Shown piece after piece: positions 1 to 6,941 of a DNA stretch of 6,941 nucleotides (the stretch's first letter is position 1; every line of letters starts with the position of its first letter). Origin of the DNA: a bacterium (GTDB lineage Bacteria > JAMCPX01); contig JAJYYW010000075.1 of NCBI GenBank assembly GCA_021800575.1, positions 1-6,941 on the forward strand, given 5' to 3'. The notes below the pieces were generated by a model. It made no database searches and was not told the origin of the DNA. It was given only the letters and a program-made list of their open reading frames with translations. The translations under genes and the position numbers were made by a program.

Positions 1-1120
1 GGTGGGGCTCGATTACCATTACCTGCATTCCCCGAAAGAGGACCAGATCCGTACGTTCGAGGCATTCATAGCCCTTGCAAGGGCCAAGCGGCTGCCCCTC
101 GTGATCCACAGCAGGGATGCGAACAAGGAGTCCATGAGCCTGTTGCGGCAGGGACACGCAGGCGATGTCGCCGGTGTCATCCACAGTTATGGCGGTGACA
201 TGGAACAGGCGCACCAAGCGCTTGACCTGGGGTTTTATCTCTCTATCAACGGCATTATCACATTCAAAAACGCACAGTCCCTGCGCGATGCTGTTACGGC
301 GCTGCCCATCGAACGGCTGGTGATCGAAACGGACTGCCCGTTCTTATCACCGGTACCCTTCCGGGGAAAACGCAACGAACCTGCCTACACGGAACAGGTG
401 CTCAAGGCGATCGCCGCCATCAAACATATCGATGAGGTCCGTCTTGCGGACATCCTGCTGGACAACGCGCGCACGGCCTTCGGCATCGGTGTTGACCAGA
501 CGATCGTATACCGGCTGGACAACAAGCTGTACCTGAACATAACGAACCGGTGCACGAACGTCTGCGTGTTCTGTCCGAAGTTCAGAAACGATTACTCGGT
601 GAGGGACTACCATCTCAAGCTGTTCAAGCGGGAGCCGACATACGAAGAGATCATCGGCGCTCTCAGGCGGTTCCCGGGATACGAGGAGGTCGTGTTCGTC
701 GGGTTCGGGGAGCCGACCCAGCGGATCGATGTGCTGATTGCAGTGGCACGGTGGCTGAAGGAAAACGGGGTCAAAACAGTCCGCCTCGATACGGACGGAC
801 TGGGCAACCTCGTATATGGCAGGGACATCACCAGGGAGCTCGCCGGGGTTGTCGACGCCGTTTCCGTCAGCCTCAATGCTCCGGATGCACAGACCTACAG
901 CAAGCTGTGCAACAACGCCTATGGCGAGGCTTCCTATCAGGCGGTCATTGATTTCATACGGCTCGCGAAAACGCGTTTCCACGAGGTGACTGCGACTATG
1001 GTCGAGCTGCCGAATATCGATGTCCGCGCAACACAGGTCGTGGCGGACGGGCTCGGTGTCAAGTTCAGGGTACGGCCCTACTACCGGGAGTCTCTCCGGT
1101 ACAAAAAGGAGAGGGAGTAG
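1..1120 (+). CDS. TatD family hydrolase fused to a TatD-associated radical SAM domain (5' partial)
   Basis: This is a two-domain protein whose N-terminus lies before the window; 372 residues are visible, counted from base 2. Residues 1 to about 160 are the C-terminal two thirds of a TatD metal-dependent hydrolase. They open inside the family's GExGLDY motif and keep His36 (VIHSRD), His61 (VIHSYGG) and the metal-ligand Asp111 (ETDCP), followed by the family's RGKRNEP segment. The HxH motif and the conserved Glu must lie upstream. From about residue 167 a radical SAM domain begins. It has the 4Fe-4S motif Cys184-x3-Cys188-x2-Cys191 and an SAM-binding-type GEPT at 236-239. TatD proteins are 3' exonucleases or deoxyribonucleases. 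A radical SAM family linked to or fused with TatD is known, but its substrate is unknown to me. The GTG at base 2 is an internal valine codon, not a start. The fusion is in frame with no stop between domains, and the gene ends 18 bp before the nuclease gene. Confidence 0.93.
   Translation, partial: VGLDYHYLHSPKEDQIRTFEAFIALARAKRLPLVIHSRDANKESMSLLRQGHAGDVAGVIHSYGGDMEQAHQALDLGFYLSINGIITFKNAQSLRDAVTALPIERLVIETDCPFLSPVPFRGKRNEPAYTEQVLKAIAAIKHIDEVRLADILLDNARTAFGIGVDQTIVYRLDNKLYLNITNRCTNVCVFCPKFRNDYSVRDYHLKLFKREPTYEEIIGALRRFPGYEEVVFVGFGEPTQRIDVLIAVARWLKENGVKTVRLDTDGLGNLVYGRDITRELAGVVDAVSVSLNAPDAQTYSKLCNNAYGEASYQAVIDFIRLAKTRFHEVTATMVELPNIDVRATQVVADGLGVKFRVRPYYRESLRYKKERE
1106..1117 (+). promoter_or_regulatory. 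Purine-rich Shine-Dalgarno stretch at the end of the TatD-radical SAM gene
   Basis: AAGGAGAGGGAG lies inside the last codons of the upstream gene and is a near-perfect anti-16S match. It ends 21 bases before ATG 1139 and 33 before ATG 1151, which is too far for a usual ribosome binding site. It sits only 4 bases (from GGGAG) or 10 bases (from AAGGAG) before a GTG at 1122, which opens a 13-codon frame ending at TAG 1161-1163, past the nuclease start. Translation of the nuclease may therefore depend on coupling to this frame or to the upstream gene. That is an inference from spacing alone. Confidence 0.45.
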
Positions 1121-1138
1121 CGTGATCACAAACGTTCC

Positions 1139-4057
1139 ATGGTGCAGGGTATGGCTGTTTTAGAAGCATTCCCCGCTCATGAGCCGCTGATCCCCATCAT
1201 TGGGGAAACACTGATCAGGGAGGCCGGCTCCCTGCGTGATTTTTCAAAGACAGCGGTGGTGTTCCCGGGGAAACGGCCCGGACTCTACCTGACGAACTAC
1301 CTTTCGGAACGCCTGCAATCTGCTTTTTTCCCGCCCCGTATCTTCACGGTGACCGAGTTCATGACCGCAGCGGCGGGCAACCACGCACCCGAGATAGGCC
1401 TGCTGGACGCCGTGTACGAGCTGTTCACGCTCGTCCGCGGCATGACTACGATTGTGGAAGGACGGACCTTCGACAGGTTCGAGGACTTCGTATTTTGGGG
1501 TATCGAGCTGTTCAAGGTGATTGACGAGCTGGATACCGGTCTGGTGGATGCCCAAGCCCTTGCGTCGCTTTCCCTCGAGAATGCGCCCCCGGGGATCACA
1601 CGGCTGCTGGGTCATTTTTCCGCTGTACGAAAACAGTTTCACAGCAGGCTCGGGCAAAAGCACCGCACGACCCGCGGCATGAATTACGCGGCAGCGGCAA
1701 ACCGAGACGGGGACGGGATCCAGATGGGATTCGATCACATCTATGTCGCCGGGCTTATTGCCCTGACCAGGGCAGAATCCGTGGTGATCCGGCGTCTGCT
1801 GAACCGAACGAACAATGCATTCTTCACCCAGCTCGACCCTGCGGATGACACTGCAAAGCTTCTGGAGCAAAGCCTCGGCGCATCGATCCGCATGCACGAA
1901 AACACCGGTGAAGCCCGGCAGCCCGCAGACACCGTGAAGATCGTCCTGTACGAAGCCGATGATACGCACGAGGAAGTCGAACACGTGTACACGGTCCTCC
2001 GGGACACCACCCGGGCGGTATCGGGCACCGCGATAGTCATTCCCGAATCAGCGACGCTGCTGCCCCTGCTGGCAAACGTCATGGATTACCGGCCGTATGA
2101 TTATAATGTGACCATGGGCTACCCCCTGAAGAGAACCCCCTTGTATACCCTGATCAATACCCTGTTCGATGCGCAGACCTCCGCCAGGCCCGCAGCAGCG
2201 GGAAACAACCGGCAGTACTATGCAAAAGACTACCTCAGGGTACTGAAGCATCCCTACATCAAAGGCATGCACGATCAGCGTGTTCATACCGTCGTTCAGC
2301 AGATAGAAGCCTTCATGATCTCATCGGGCAGGGTATTTATCGGGCTGGACGATATCGAAAACGAGCAGCGGTACACCGCGATTGCGGGAGTGATGAACGT
2401 TACCGGAGATAGCCCGGTTGCGCCGGAAACCGTGGGATCATACATCCGGGAGCTGCACGCGGTGTTCTTCAGACCGTTTGAGCCGGAACGGCTTGCTGTC
2501 CGCGACTTTGCCGCGGCACTGGATACGGCCCTGCAGGCGGTGCTCAGGGAGAGTTCGGCGTTGCGGTACAAGTTTTCACCGTCATTCATCCGGGGGCTGC
2601 TCGACAGTATCGCGATGCTGCGCAGCGCTGCATTCCGGGACGAACAATTCGACCGGCAGCGGCTGTTCTCCCTGTTCAACAGCACCGCGGACATCCAGTC
2701 CATACCGTTCAACGGCATCCCCCTGACGCAGCTGCAGATACTCGGACTGCTCGAAACGCGGGTGCTCAACTTTGAGCGGGTAATCGTGCTCGACTGCAAT
2801 GAGGGCGTGCTGCCCTCGGTCCCGCGTTATGAGCCCCTCCTCCCCGCCCAGGTCAAAAAGGCCCTCAACCTCCCGACGTACCGTGAATATGAGCACATCT
2901 TCCGGTACCACTTCAGGAGACTCATCAACAGCGCGCAGGAAGTCCACCTCATGTATACAAAAGGCGATGACGTGGAACGGAGCAGGTTCATCGAAGAATT
3001 GATCTGGGAACAGGAAAAACACCAGAACAAACTCATCGAATTGAAGCCCGGGGGCGTGGCCGGCCCCGCGGCCACCATCGGGTTCATGAAACGGCAGTTC
3101 AAGACCGGGGTCCATGAACCCGTGAAAACGGCTCTGCAAAAGACCGGCGGTGTCATGGATGTACTATCCGGTATCGCTGCGAGGGGACTGTCGCCCACCG
3201 CCATCGATACGTACCTGAATTGTCCGGCACAGTTTTATTACGGACATATTCTGAAATTAAAAGAAACAAGACAAACCGGGGAAGATATAGAAGCCAAGGA
3301 CATCGGCTCGTTTGTCCATAGAGTGCTTGAGCTTTTTTATACGGACCATGTGCACACGACCTATGTGTACAACGAATCCCACGATGCTGTTCTGGAGCGG
3401 ATCCTTGAGACCGAATTCCGCACCGCCTTTCACGGGGAAAATAACGGAGAATTTTTTCTCCTCCGGGAAATCGTTAAACGGCTGCTGAAAGACTTCATCA
3501 GGAAAGACGGTCAGCGCAGGTCCTTCATTGTCAGCCTGGAGCAATTCGTTCCGGCTGCGTTTACCGCAATCGCCGGCATCGATGTCCGTCTCCACGGCAA
3601 GATAGACAGGATCGACAGGAAGGACGGCGCTTACCTCATCATAGACTATAAGACCGCCAGCAGGCCGGTGATCCCCGCGACCGCGAAGCTCGCACAACGG
3701 CTCAACGGCGGCGGGCCGTTGACGACGCGGGCGGACATGAAAGACCTGATCCGTTCGTTTCAATTGCCCCTGTACCTCTACCTGATCCGGGCCTCCGCGG
3801 AAAGGCTCAACATCGGAGGTATAGACTGGGAGCACCTCAATGCAAGCCTGTTTATGATAAAAAATAAAAACAGCCCGGATACCCCGCTGTTTAAGAAACC
3901 GTACGACCACCTCCGCGCCAGGCTTATGGAACATGTGTTCATGCCCTCGCTGAAGAACCTGATCCAGGAATTGCTGGATCCCGCTGTTGCTTTCGAGCGC
4001 GACGACACGGATCCCGATGCCTGCACCTACTGTCCCTTCCTCGTTCTGTGCAGGTAG
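1139..4057 (+). CDS. AddB/RecB-like PD-(D/E)XK nuclease with iron-sulphur staple
   Basis: This 972-residue protein resembles the AddB subunit of AddAB double-strand-break repair helicase-nucleases. The first 680 or so residues look like a degenerate UvrD-type helicase fold. Where AddB would have a P-loop there is only [10 protein letters not shown], so no Walker A is seen. A helicase-like segment around residues 543-560 ([12 protein letters not shown]) is kept. The nuclease domain starts near residue 682 and carries all the RecB-type residues: His727 (GSFVH), Asp823 (KIDRID), Asp836 and Lys838 (DYKT). Cys695 plus Cys962-x2-Cys965-x5-Cys971 form the four-cysteine 4Fe-4S staple of AddB-type nucleases, which clamps the domain. 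The protein is therefore predicted to be an active, metal-dependent DNA nuclease in the cytoplasm. Starts at ATG 1139, GTG 1142 or ATG 1151 are all possible, because the strong Shine-Dalgarno stretch at 1106-1117 is too far from each. No AddA partner lies in the window, so the gene symbol is withheld. Confidence 0.9.
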   Translation: MVQGMAVLEAFPAHEPLIPIIGETLIREAGSLRDFSKTAVVFPGKRPGLYLTNYLSERLQSAFFPPRIFTVTEFMTAAAGNHAPEIGLLDAVYELFTLVRGMTTIVEGRTFDRFEDFVFWGIELFKVIDELDTGLVDAQALASLSLENAPPGITRLLGHFSAVRKQFHSRLGQKHRTTRGMNYAAAANRDGDGIQMGFDHIYVAGLIALTRAESVVIRRLLNRTNNAFFTQLDPADDTAKLLEQSLGASIRMHENTGEARQPADTVKIVLYEADDTHEEVEHVYTVLRDTTRAVSGTAIVIPESATLLPLLANVMDYRPYDYNVTMGYPLKRTPLYTLINTLFDAQTSARPAAAGNNRQYYAKDYLRVLKHPYIKGMHDQRVHTVVQQIEAFMISSGRVFIGLDDIENEQRYTAIAGVMNVTGDSPVAPETVGSYIRELHAVFFRPFEPERLAVRDFAAALDTALQAVLRESSALRYKFSPSFIRGLLDSIAMLRSAAFRDEQFDRQRLFSLFNSTADIQSIPFNGIPLTQLQILGLLETRVLNFERVIVLDCNEGVLPSVPRYEPLLPAQVKKALNLPTYREYEHIFRYHFRRLINSAQEVHLMYTKGDDVERSRFIEELIWEQEKHQNKLIELKPGGVAGPAATIGFMKRQFKTGVHEPVKTALQKTGGVMDVLSGIAARGLSPTAIDTYLNCPAQFYYGHILKLKETRQTGEDIEAKDIGSFVHRVLELFYTDHVHTTYVYNESHDAVLERILETEFRTAFHGENNGEFFLLREIVKRLLKDFIRKDGQRRSFIVSLEQFVPAAFTAIAGIDVRLHGKIDRIDRKDGAYLIIDYKTASRPVIPATAKLAQRLNGGGPLTTRADMKDLIRSFQLPLYLYLIRASAERLNIGGIDWEHLNASLFMIKNKNSPDTPLFKKPYDHLRARLMEHVFMPSLKNLIQELLDPAVAFERDDTDPDACTYCPFLVLCR

Positions 4058-4084
4058 ATGCCAAACTTTTATACCGTGTGGATC

Positions 4085-4097
4085 GTGCACCCTGCAC
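4085..4097. promoter_or_regulatory. Interrupted palindrome GTGCA-CCC-TGCAC before uvrB
   Basis: A perfect 5-bp inverted repeat with a 3-bp spacer sits 46 bp before the uvrB start and just upstream of the promoter-like TTGACT. Its place and size would suit an operator half-site pair. uvrB is SOS-controlled in many bacteria, but this does not match the E. coli or Bacillus LexA boxes, and LexA sites differ among Desulfobacterota. Short palindromes of this size are common by chance. Confidence 0.2.
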
Positions 4098-4103
4098 CAC
4101 GGG

Positions 4104-4133
4104 TTGACTTTGGAACCGTACAAACACTATCTT
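4104..4133 (+). promoter_or_regulatory. Weak sigma70-like promoter candidate before uvrB
   Basis: TTGACT at 4104-4109 matches five of six bases of the -35 consensus. TATCTT at 4128-4133, 18 bases further on, matches four of six bases of the -10 consensus. A transcript from here would start about at the uvrB ribosome binding site, leaving little or no leader, which counts against it. The alternative is that uvrB is read through from the nuclease gene, since the 85-bp gap shows no terminator. Confidence 0.25.
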
Positions 4134-4141
4134 GAGAGAGG
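4134..4141 (+). promoter_or_regulatory. Ribosome binding site of uvrB
   Basis: GAGAGAGG lies directly before ATG 4143. Its GAGAG core ends 4 bases from the start codon. It supports this ATG over the upstream in-frame TTG at 4104. Confidence 0.55.
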
Positions 4142-4142
4142 T

Positions 4143-6137
4143 ATGACACAGTTCAGACTGGTTTCAGAATATAACCCGAACGGGGATCAGCCCGAAGCTA
4201 TACGTCAGCTCGTGGAGGGCCTGCAAAAGGGGTTCAAGCACCAGACCCTGCTCGGGGTGACCGGGTCCGGCAAGACCTTTACCATGGCCAACGTCATCCA
4301 GCAGGTACAGCTTCCGACGCTCATCATGGCGCCGAACAAGACCCTCGCCGCACAGTTGTATACCGAGATGCGGGGCCTGTTTCCGGACAACGCAGTCGAA
4401 TACTTCGTGAGCTACTACGACTACTACCAGCCCGAGGCGTACAAACCGGAAACCGATACCTACATCGAAAAAGACTCGTCCATCAATGACGAGATCGATA
4501 AGCTGCGTCATTCGGCGACGCACTCCCTGCTCGAGCGCGAGGATGTCATCATCGTAGCAAGCGTTTCCTGCATCTATGGACTGGGCTCTCCCGAGGCGTA
4601 CAAGGGCATGCTCGCGTATGCGGAATCCGGCAGGACACTGAACAGGGACGAATTCATCCACAAACTCGTGAAGATTCAGTACACCAGGAACAACTACGAC
4701 TTCTCACGGGGCGTATTCAGGGTGATGGGGGATATCGTTGAGGTGTTTCCGGCGTACGAAAGCGACACCGCCCTCCATGTGGAATTTTTCGGGGACACGG
4801 TCGACACGATCTATACGTTCGACCCGATCAGGGGCACAAAGCGGAACATGCTCAGACGGGTCGTCATCTACCCTGCGAGCCACTATGTCACCGAGGAACA
4901 TGCGCTCAACCATGCCGTCGAGTCGATCAAGCAGGAACTCGCGGACCGTCTGAAAGAACTGCGGCTCGCAGGAAAACTGCTCGAGGTCGAACGGTTGCAA
5001 CGCAGGACCCTGTACGACCTTGAAATGCTCGAAGAGATGGGGTACTGCACGGGTATCGAGAACTATTCCCGCCATCTCAGCGGCAGGGCACCCGGGGAGC
5101 CGCCTCCGACCCTGCTGGACTACTTTCCCGCGCAGTTCCTCACGTTTATCGACGAGAGCCATATCACGGTACCGCAGATAGGCGGCATGTACGAGGGTGA
5201 CCGCAGCAGAAAGAAAACGCTCGTCGAGTTCGGGTTCCGCCTGCCCTCGGCGCTCGATAACAGGCCACTGAAGTTCGACGAGTTTGAACAGCGGATCGAC
5301 CGGGTGGTCTACGTTTCCGCAACACCCGCCGATTATGAAATAGAAAAATCCGGAGGCAGGGTCATCGAGCAGATCATCCGGCCCACCGGCCTGATAGACC
5401 CCGGGATCGTGATCAAGGGTGCTACCAACCAGGTGGATACTTTGCTGGCGGAGATCCGTGCCAGGACCCAGCACGGCGAGCGGGTACTGGTGACAACCCT
5501 GACCAAACGCATGGCCGAAGAACTGACTGAGTATTATGCAGGACTCGGGATCAAGGTCAAATACATGCACTCGGATATAGAAACGCTGGAACGGATGGAC
5601 ATCATACGGGACCTCAGACTCGGCTCGTTCGATGTGCTCATCGGCATCAACCTCCTGCGGGAGGGACTTGACCTGCCCGAGGTATCGCTCGTCGCAATCC
5701 TCGACGGGGACAAGGAGGGCTTCCTGCGCTCCGCGCGCTCCCTGATCCAGACGATCGGAAGGGCTTCGAGGAACGTCAACGGAACGGTGATCATCTTCGC
5801 GGATACCATGACGCGGTCCATCGAACAGGCGGTCAACGAAACGAACCGCAGGCGCACCAAACAGCTGCGGTACAACGAGGACCACGGCATCATACCGGAA
5901 ACCATCAGGAAGAACATCCAGGAAATACGCACGTCCATTTATGAACAGGACTACTACACCGTGCCCGTTGCGACTGCCGAGGGCGGAGAAGAATATGTCA
6001 ATCCCGACAAGATTCCGGCCATGGTCAGGGACCTTGAGAAAGACATGAGAAAGGCCGCCAGGGCGCTCGAGTTCGAAAAAGCCGCAGAACTGCGGGACCG
6101 TATAAAAAAACTCAAAGACGCTTTACTCCTCACGTAG
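4143..6137 (+). CDS. uvrB: Excinuclease ABC subunit B (UvrB)
   Basis: UvrB is the DNA-damage verification helicase of nucleotide excision repair. It is loaded by UvrA, opens the duplex with its beta-hairpin and recruits UvrC for incision. The 664 residues match the family's usual length of about 660-675. Visible motifs are the N-terminal NGDQPEAI, Walker A GVTGSGKT at 38-45 with Lys44, the tyrosine-rich beta-hairpin [10 protein letters not shown] at 91-100, the Walker B-type DESH at 337-340, and helicase motif [11 protein letters not shown] from 536 with Arg540 and Arg543. A C-terminal UVR motif (about residues 625-660, [15 protein letters not shown]) binds UvrC or UvrA. ATG 4143 is chosen because it gives the family's N-terminus and follows a GAGAGAGG ribosome binding site. 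The frame is open further upstream to 3987, but that stretch overlaps the nuclease gene and shows no family similarity. All key residues are present and the gene looks intact. Confidence 0.98.
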   Translation: MTQFRLVSEYNPNGDQPEAIRQLVEGLQKGFKHQTLLGVTGSGKTFTMANVIQQVQLPTLIMAPNKTLAAQLYTEMRGLFPDNAVEYFVSYYDYYQPEAYKPETDTYIEKDSSINDEIDKLRHSATHSLLEREDVIIVASVSCIYGLGSPEAYKGMLAYAESGRTLNRDEFIHKLVKIQYTRNNYDFSRGVFRVMGDIVEVFPAYESDTALHVEFFGDTVDTIYTFDPIRGTKRNMLRRVVIYPASHYVTEEHALNHAVESIKQELADRLKELRLAGKLLEVERLQRRTLYDLEMLEEMGYCTGIENYSRHLSGRAPGEPPPTLLDYFPAQFLTFIDESHITVPQIGGMYEGDRSRKKTLVEFGFRLPSALDNRPLKFDEFEQRIDRVVYVSATPADYEIEKSGGRVIEQIIRPTGLIDPGIVIKGATNQVDTLLAEIRARTQHGERVLVTTLTKRMAEELTEYYAGLGIKVKYMHSDIETLERMDIIRDLRLGSFDVLIGINLLREGLDLPEVSLVAILDGDKEGFLRSARSLIQTIGRASRNVNGTVIIFADTMTRSIEQAVNETNRRRTKQLRYNEDHGIIPETIRKNIQEIRTSIYEQDYYTVPVATAEGGEEYVNPDKIPAMVRDLEKDMRKAARALEFEKAAELRDRIKKLKDALLLT

Positions 6138-6157
6138 CCGCCGGGGTGCGCCGGCGG
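6138..6157. terminator. GC-rich hairpin right after uvrB, possible terminator
   Basis: CCGCCGG at 6138-6144 pairs perfectly with CCGGCGG at 6151-6157 around a 6-base loop, starting on the base after the uvrB stop codon. No T-run follows on either strand, so it is not a standard intrinsic terminator. Its place between two convergent genes suggests a role in ending or protecting transcripts from either side. Confidence 0.4.
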
Positions 6158-6164
6158 ATGTCGG

Positions 6165-6180
6165 GCTGTTCTGAGACAGC
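6165..6180. terminator. Second small hairpin in the convergent gap
   Basis: GCTGT at 6165-6169 pairs with ACAGC at 6176-6180. A T-G wobble (6170 with 6175) extends it to six pairs around a four-base CTGA loop. It lies 7 bases after the first hairpin and also lacks a T-run. It may act with its neighbour in two-way termination, but it is weak and could be chance. Confidence 0.25.
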
Positions 6181-6211
6181 AGCGCCGGGAGGGGAAGACC
6201 TGCGCCCCGCC

Positions 6212-6941
6212 TTACAGAACGACATCCTTCAGGTAGTGCGGATGACATTTGCAGCTGACACCCTTCACGCCCGGAAGGTTCTTCACGAGTTCCTCGATGT
6301 TCTCCACGTCGTCCATACTGTCCACCTTGCCGCTCACGGTGACGATAGCGTTGTCCGCGCTGACCTCGACGTTGCAGTTTTTGGTGGCATCGTTCGATGC
6401 AAGGGCCGCCTTGACCCTGCTTGCAAGCACGATATTCTCCATCGTCTTTCTCGAGGCATCGGTGGTCTTGAATTCGGCAGACTGCGCCATGACAGCCACC
6501 ATGTCACAGGCGGTCTGGATGGAAACCTTTTTCAGGTTGATGACAACGTCGTACAGGGCAGGATCGTTCCAATCGACATCGTAGAGGAACTTTGTCCATT
6601 TCTGCCGCTGATCGTCGACCGTGTTGATATAGACCATGGCTTCTTCGCGGGAAAACTTGTTGCGCTCCATCGCAAACATGATGCGCTGTTCCATGTCCGC
6701 GATAACCTTCACCTTGACCACGTGTGCTACGCCCTTGAGCAGCAGGTGCCCGCCGTGTCCGTGATAGATGATGTTGTCGTTCTTGGCCTCTTCGCACAGA
6801 GCTGCCTGTATGAACGAGAGATAGTGGAACCGGTCGATGTCGATCGCGAGACGCTCCTTGATGCTCGGTTTTTGTTCTATGGCCTTGACGAGCCGTTCTT
6901 CCGACACCCCGTACTCCGACGCTGCATGCAGGATGACTTCC
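6212..6941 (-). CDS. Cytidylate-kinase-like protein with C-terminal BON domain (5' partial)
   Basis: The gene reads leftward from beyond the window to TAA at 6212-6214. The frame stays open through the right edge (…EVILHAASEYG before the GTG at 6907), so that GTG is an internal codon; residue numbers here count from it. The visible part resembles cytidylate-kinase-like (Cytidylate_kin2) proteins: the DKEVILHAA-type start, NIIYHGHGGHLLL at about 45-57, KVKVIADMEQRI at about 65-76, and a helical stretch with DDQRQKW. The nucleotide-binding P-loop expected at the N-terminus lies outside the window. From about residue 155 to 221 (bases 6445-6245) a BON domain follows, with LASRVKAAL, the VTVSGKV strand-turn and LPGVKGV. 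BON domains usually bind phospholipid or ligands, often in the envelope, but no signal peptide can be judged here. The tail ends with closely spaced Cys and His (CKCHPH). Substrate and role are unknown, and a true CMP kinase role is unlikely. Confidence 0.85.
   Translation of the reverse strand, partial: EVILHAASEYGVSEERLVKAIEQKPSIKERLAIDIDRFHYLSFIQAALCEEAKNDNIIYHGHGGHLLLKGVAHVVKVKVIADMEQRIMFAMERNKFSREEAMVYINTVDDQRQKWTKFLYDVDWNDPALYDVVINLKKVSIQTACDMVAVMAQSAEFKTTDASRKTMENIVLASRVKAALASNDATKNCNVEVSADNAIVTVSGKVDSMDDVENIEELVKNLPGVKGVSCKCHPHYLKDVVL
6245..6445 (-). other. BON domain coding segment
   Basis: This is the part of the - strand gene that encodes the BON fold (alpha-beta-alpha-beta-beta pattern). 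Signature points are LASRVKAALAS in the first helix, the VEV strand, the glycine turn in TVSGKVDS, a second helix rich in acidic residues, and the closing PGVKGVS strand. It follows the kinase-like domain through a short linker that contains KTTDASRK. Confidence 0.75.

Noticed and set aside
347..1129. A 260-codon - strand frame opposite the TatD-radical SAM gene
   Set aside because: Antisense shadow with no recognisable motif; the + strand frame has clear TatD and radical SAM motifs.
3857..3871. A-rich stretch in the nuclease gene resembling a -1 frameshift slippery site
   Set aside because: The zero frame continues through the conserved Fe-S cysteines to the expected end of the protein, so no frameshift is needed.
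3257..4123. A 288-codon - strand frame opposite the nuclease domain
   Set aside because: It covers the catalytic and Fe-S staple coding region of the + strand gene, and its own translation shows no domain.
4058..4135. A 25-codon frame starting right after the nuclease stop codon and ending at the uvrB ribosome binding site
   Set aside because: Only a weak AGG lies in front of its ATG, and the peptide shows no motif or membrane segment. It is most likely a chance frame, though a leader peptide cannot be excluded.
3987..4142. Upstream in-frame extension of uvrB into the nuclease gene
   Set aside because: The extra 52 residues overlap the Fe-S staple codons in another frame and have no UvrB similarity. 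ATG 4143 has a ribosome binding site and gives the family's usual start.
4704..5885. A 393-codon open frame on the - strand opposite uvrB
   Set aside because: It mirrors the strongly coding uvrB frame, its translation resembles no family I know, and uvrB is complete with all motifs. GC-rich codon use opens such antisense frames.
6249..6584. A 111-codon + strand frame opposite the BON gene
   Set aside because: Antisense shadow of a well-supported - strand gene; its hydrophobic look arises from the complementary codons.

Overview
The window holds four protein-coding genes and almost no spare DNA. Three genes lie head to tail on the + strand: the 3' part of a TatD-hydrolase/radical SAM fusion gene, a complete AddB/RecB-type PD-(D/E)XK nuclease gene, and a complete uvrB. 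A fourth gene on the - strand converges on uvrB and runs off the right edge. It encodes a cytidylate-kinase-like protein with a C-terminal BON domain. I see no tRNA, rRNA, CRISPR array, insertion sequence, phage gene or attachment site, and no gene-free stretch longer than about 90 bases.

The sequence is clearly bacterial and moderately GC-rich by eye. The TatD-radical SAM fusion, the large AddB-like protein without a P-loop, and the cytidylate-kinase-like protein are families I associate with anaerobic Desulfobacterota (former Deltaproteobacteria) and their relatives. That assignment is an inference from gene content. No marker here fixes the genus.

Layout: TatD-radical SAM (1-1120, 5' end missing); an 18-bp gap; AddB-like nuclease (1139-4057); an 85-bp gap carrying an interrupted palindrome and a weak promoter-like sequence; uvrB (4143-6137); a 74-bp convergent gap with two small hairpins; cytidylate-kinase-like/BON gene (6212-6941 on the - strand, 5' end missing). 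The first two genes are almost certainly co-transcribed, and uvrB may be read through from them.

The + strand genes share a DNA-processing theme. TatD enzymes are metal-dependent nucleases, the AddB-like protein carries an intact RecB-type nuclease site with an iron-sulphur 'staple', and UvrB is the damage-verification helicase of nucleotide excision repair. The most unusual points are the two domain fusions and the small structured gaps between genes. I found no convincing previously undescribed system; this looks like an ordinary chromosomal housekeeping region with a few features worth checking.
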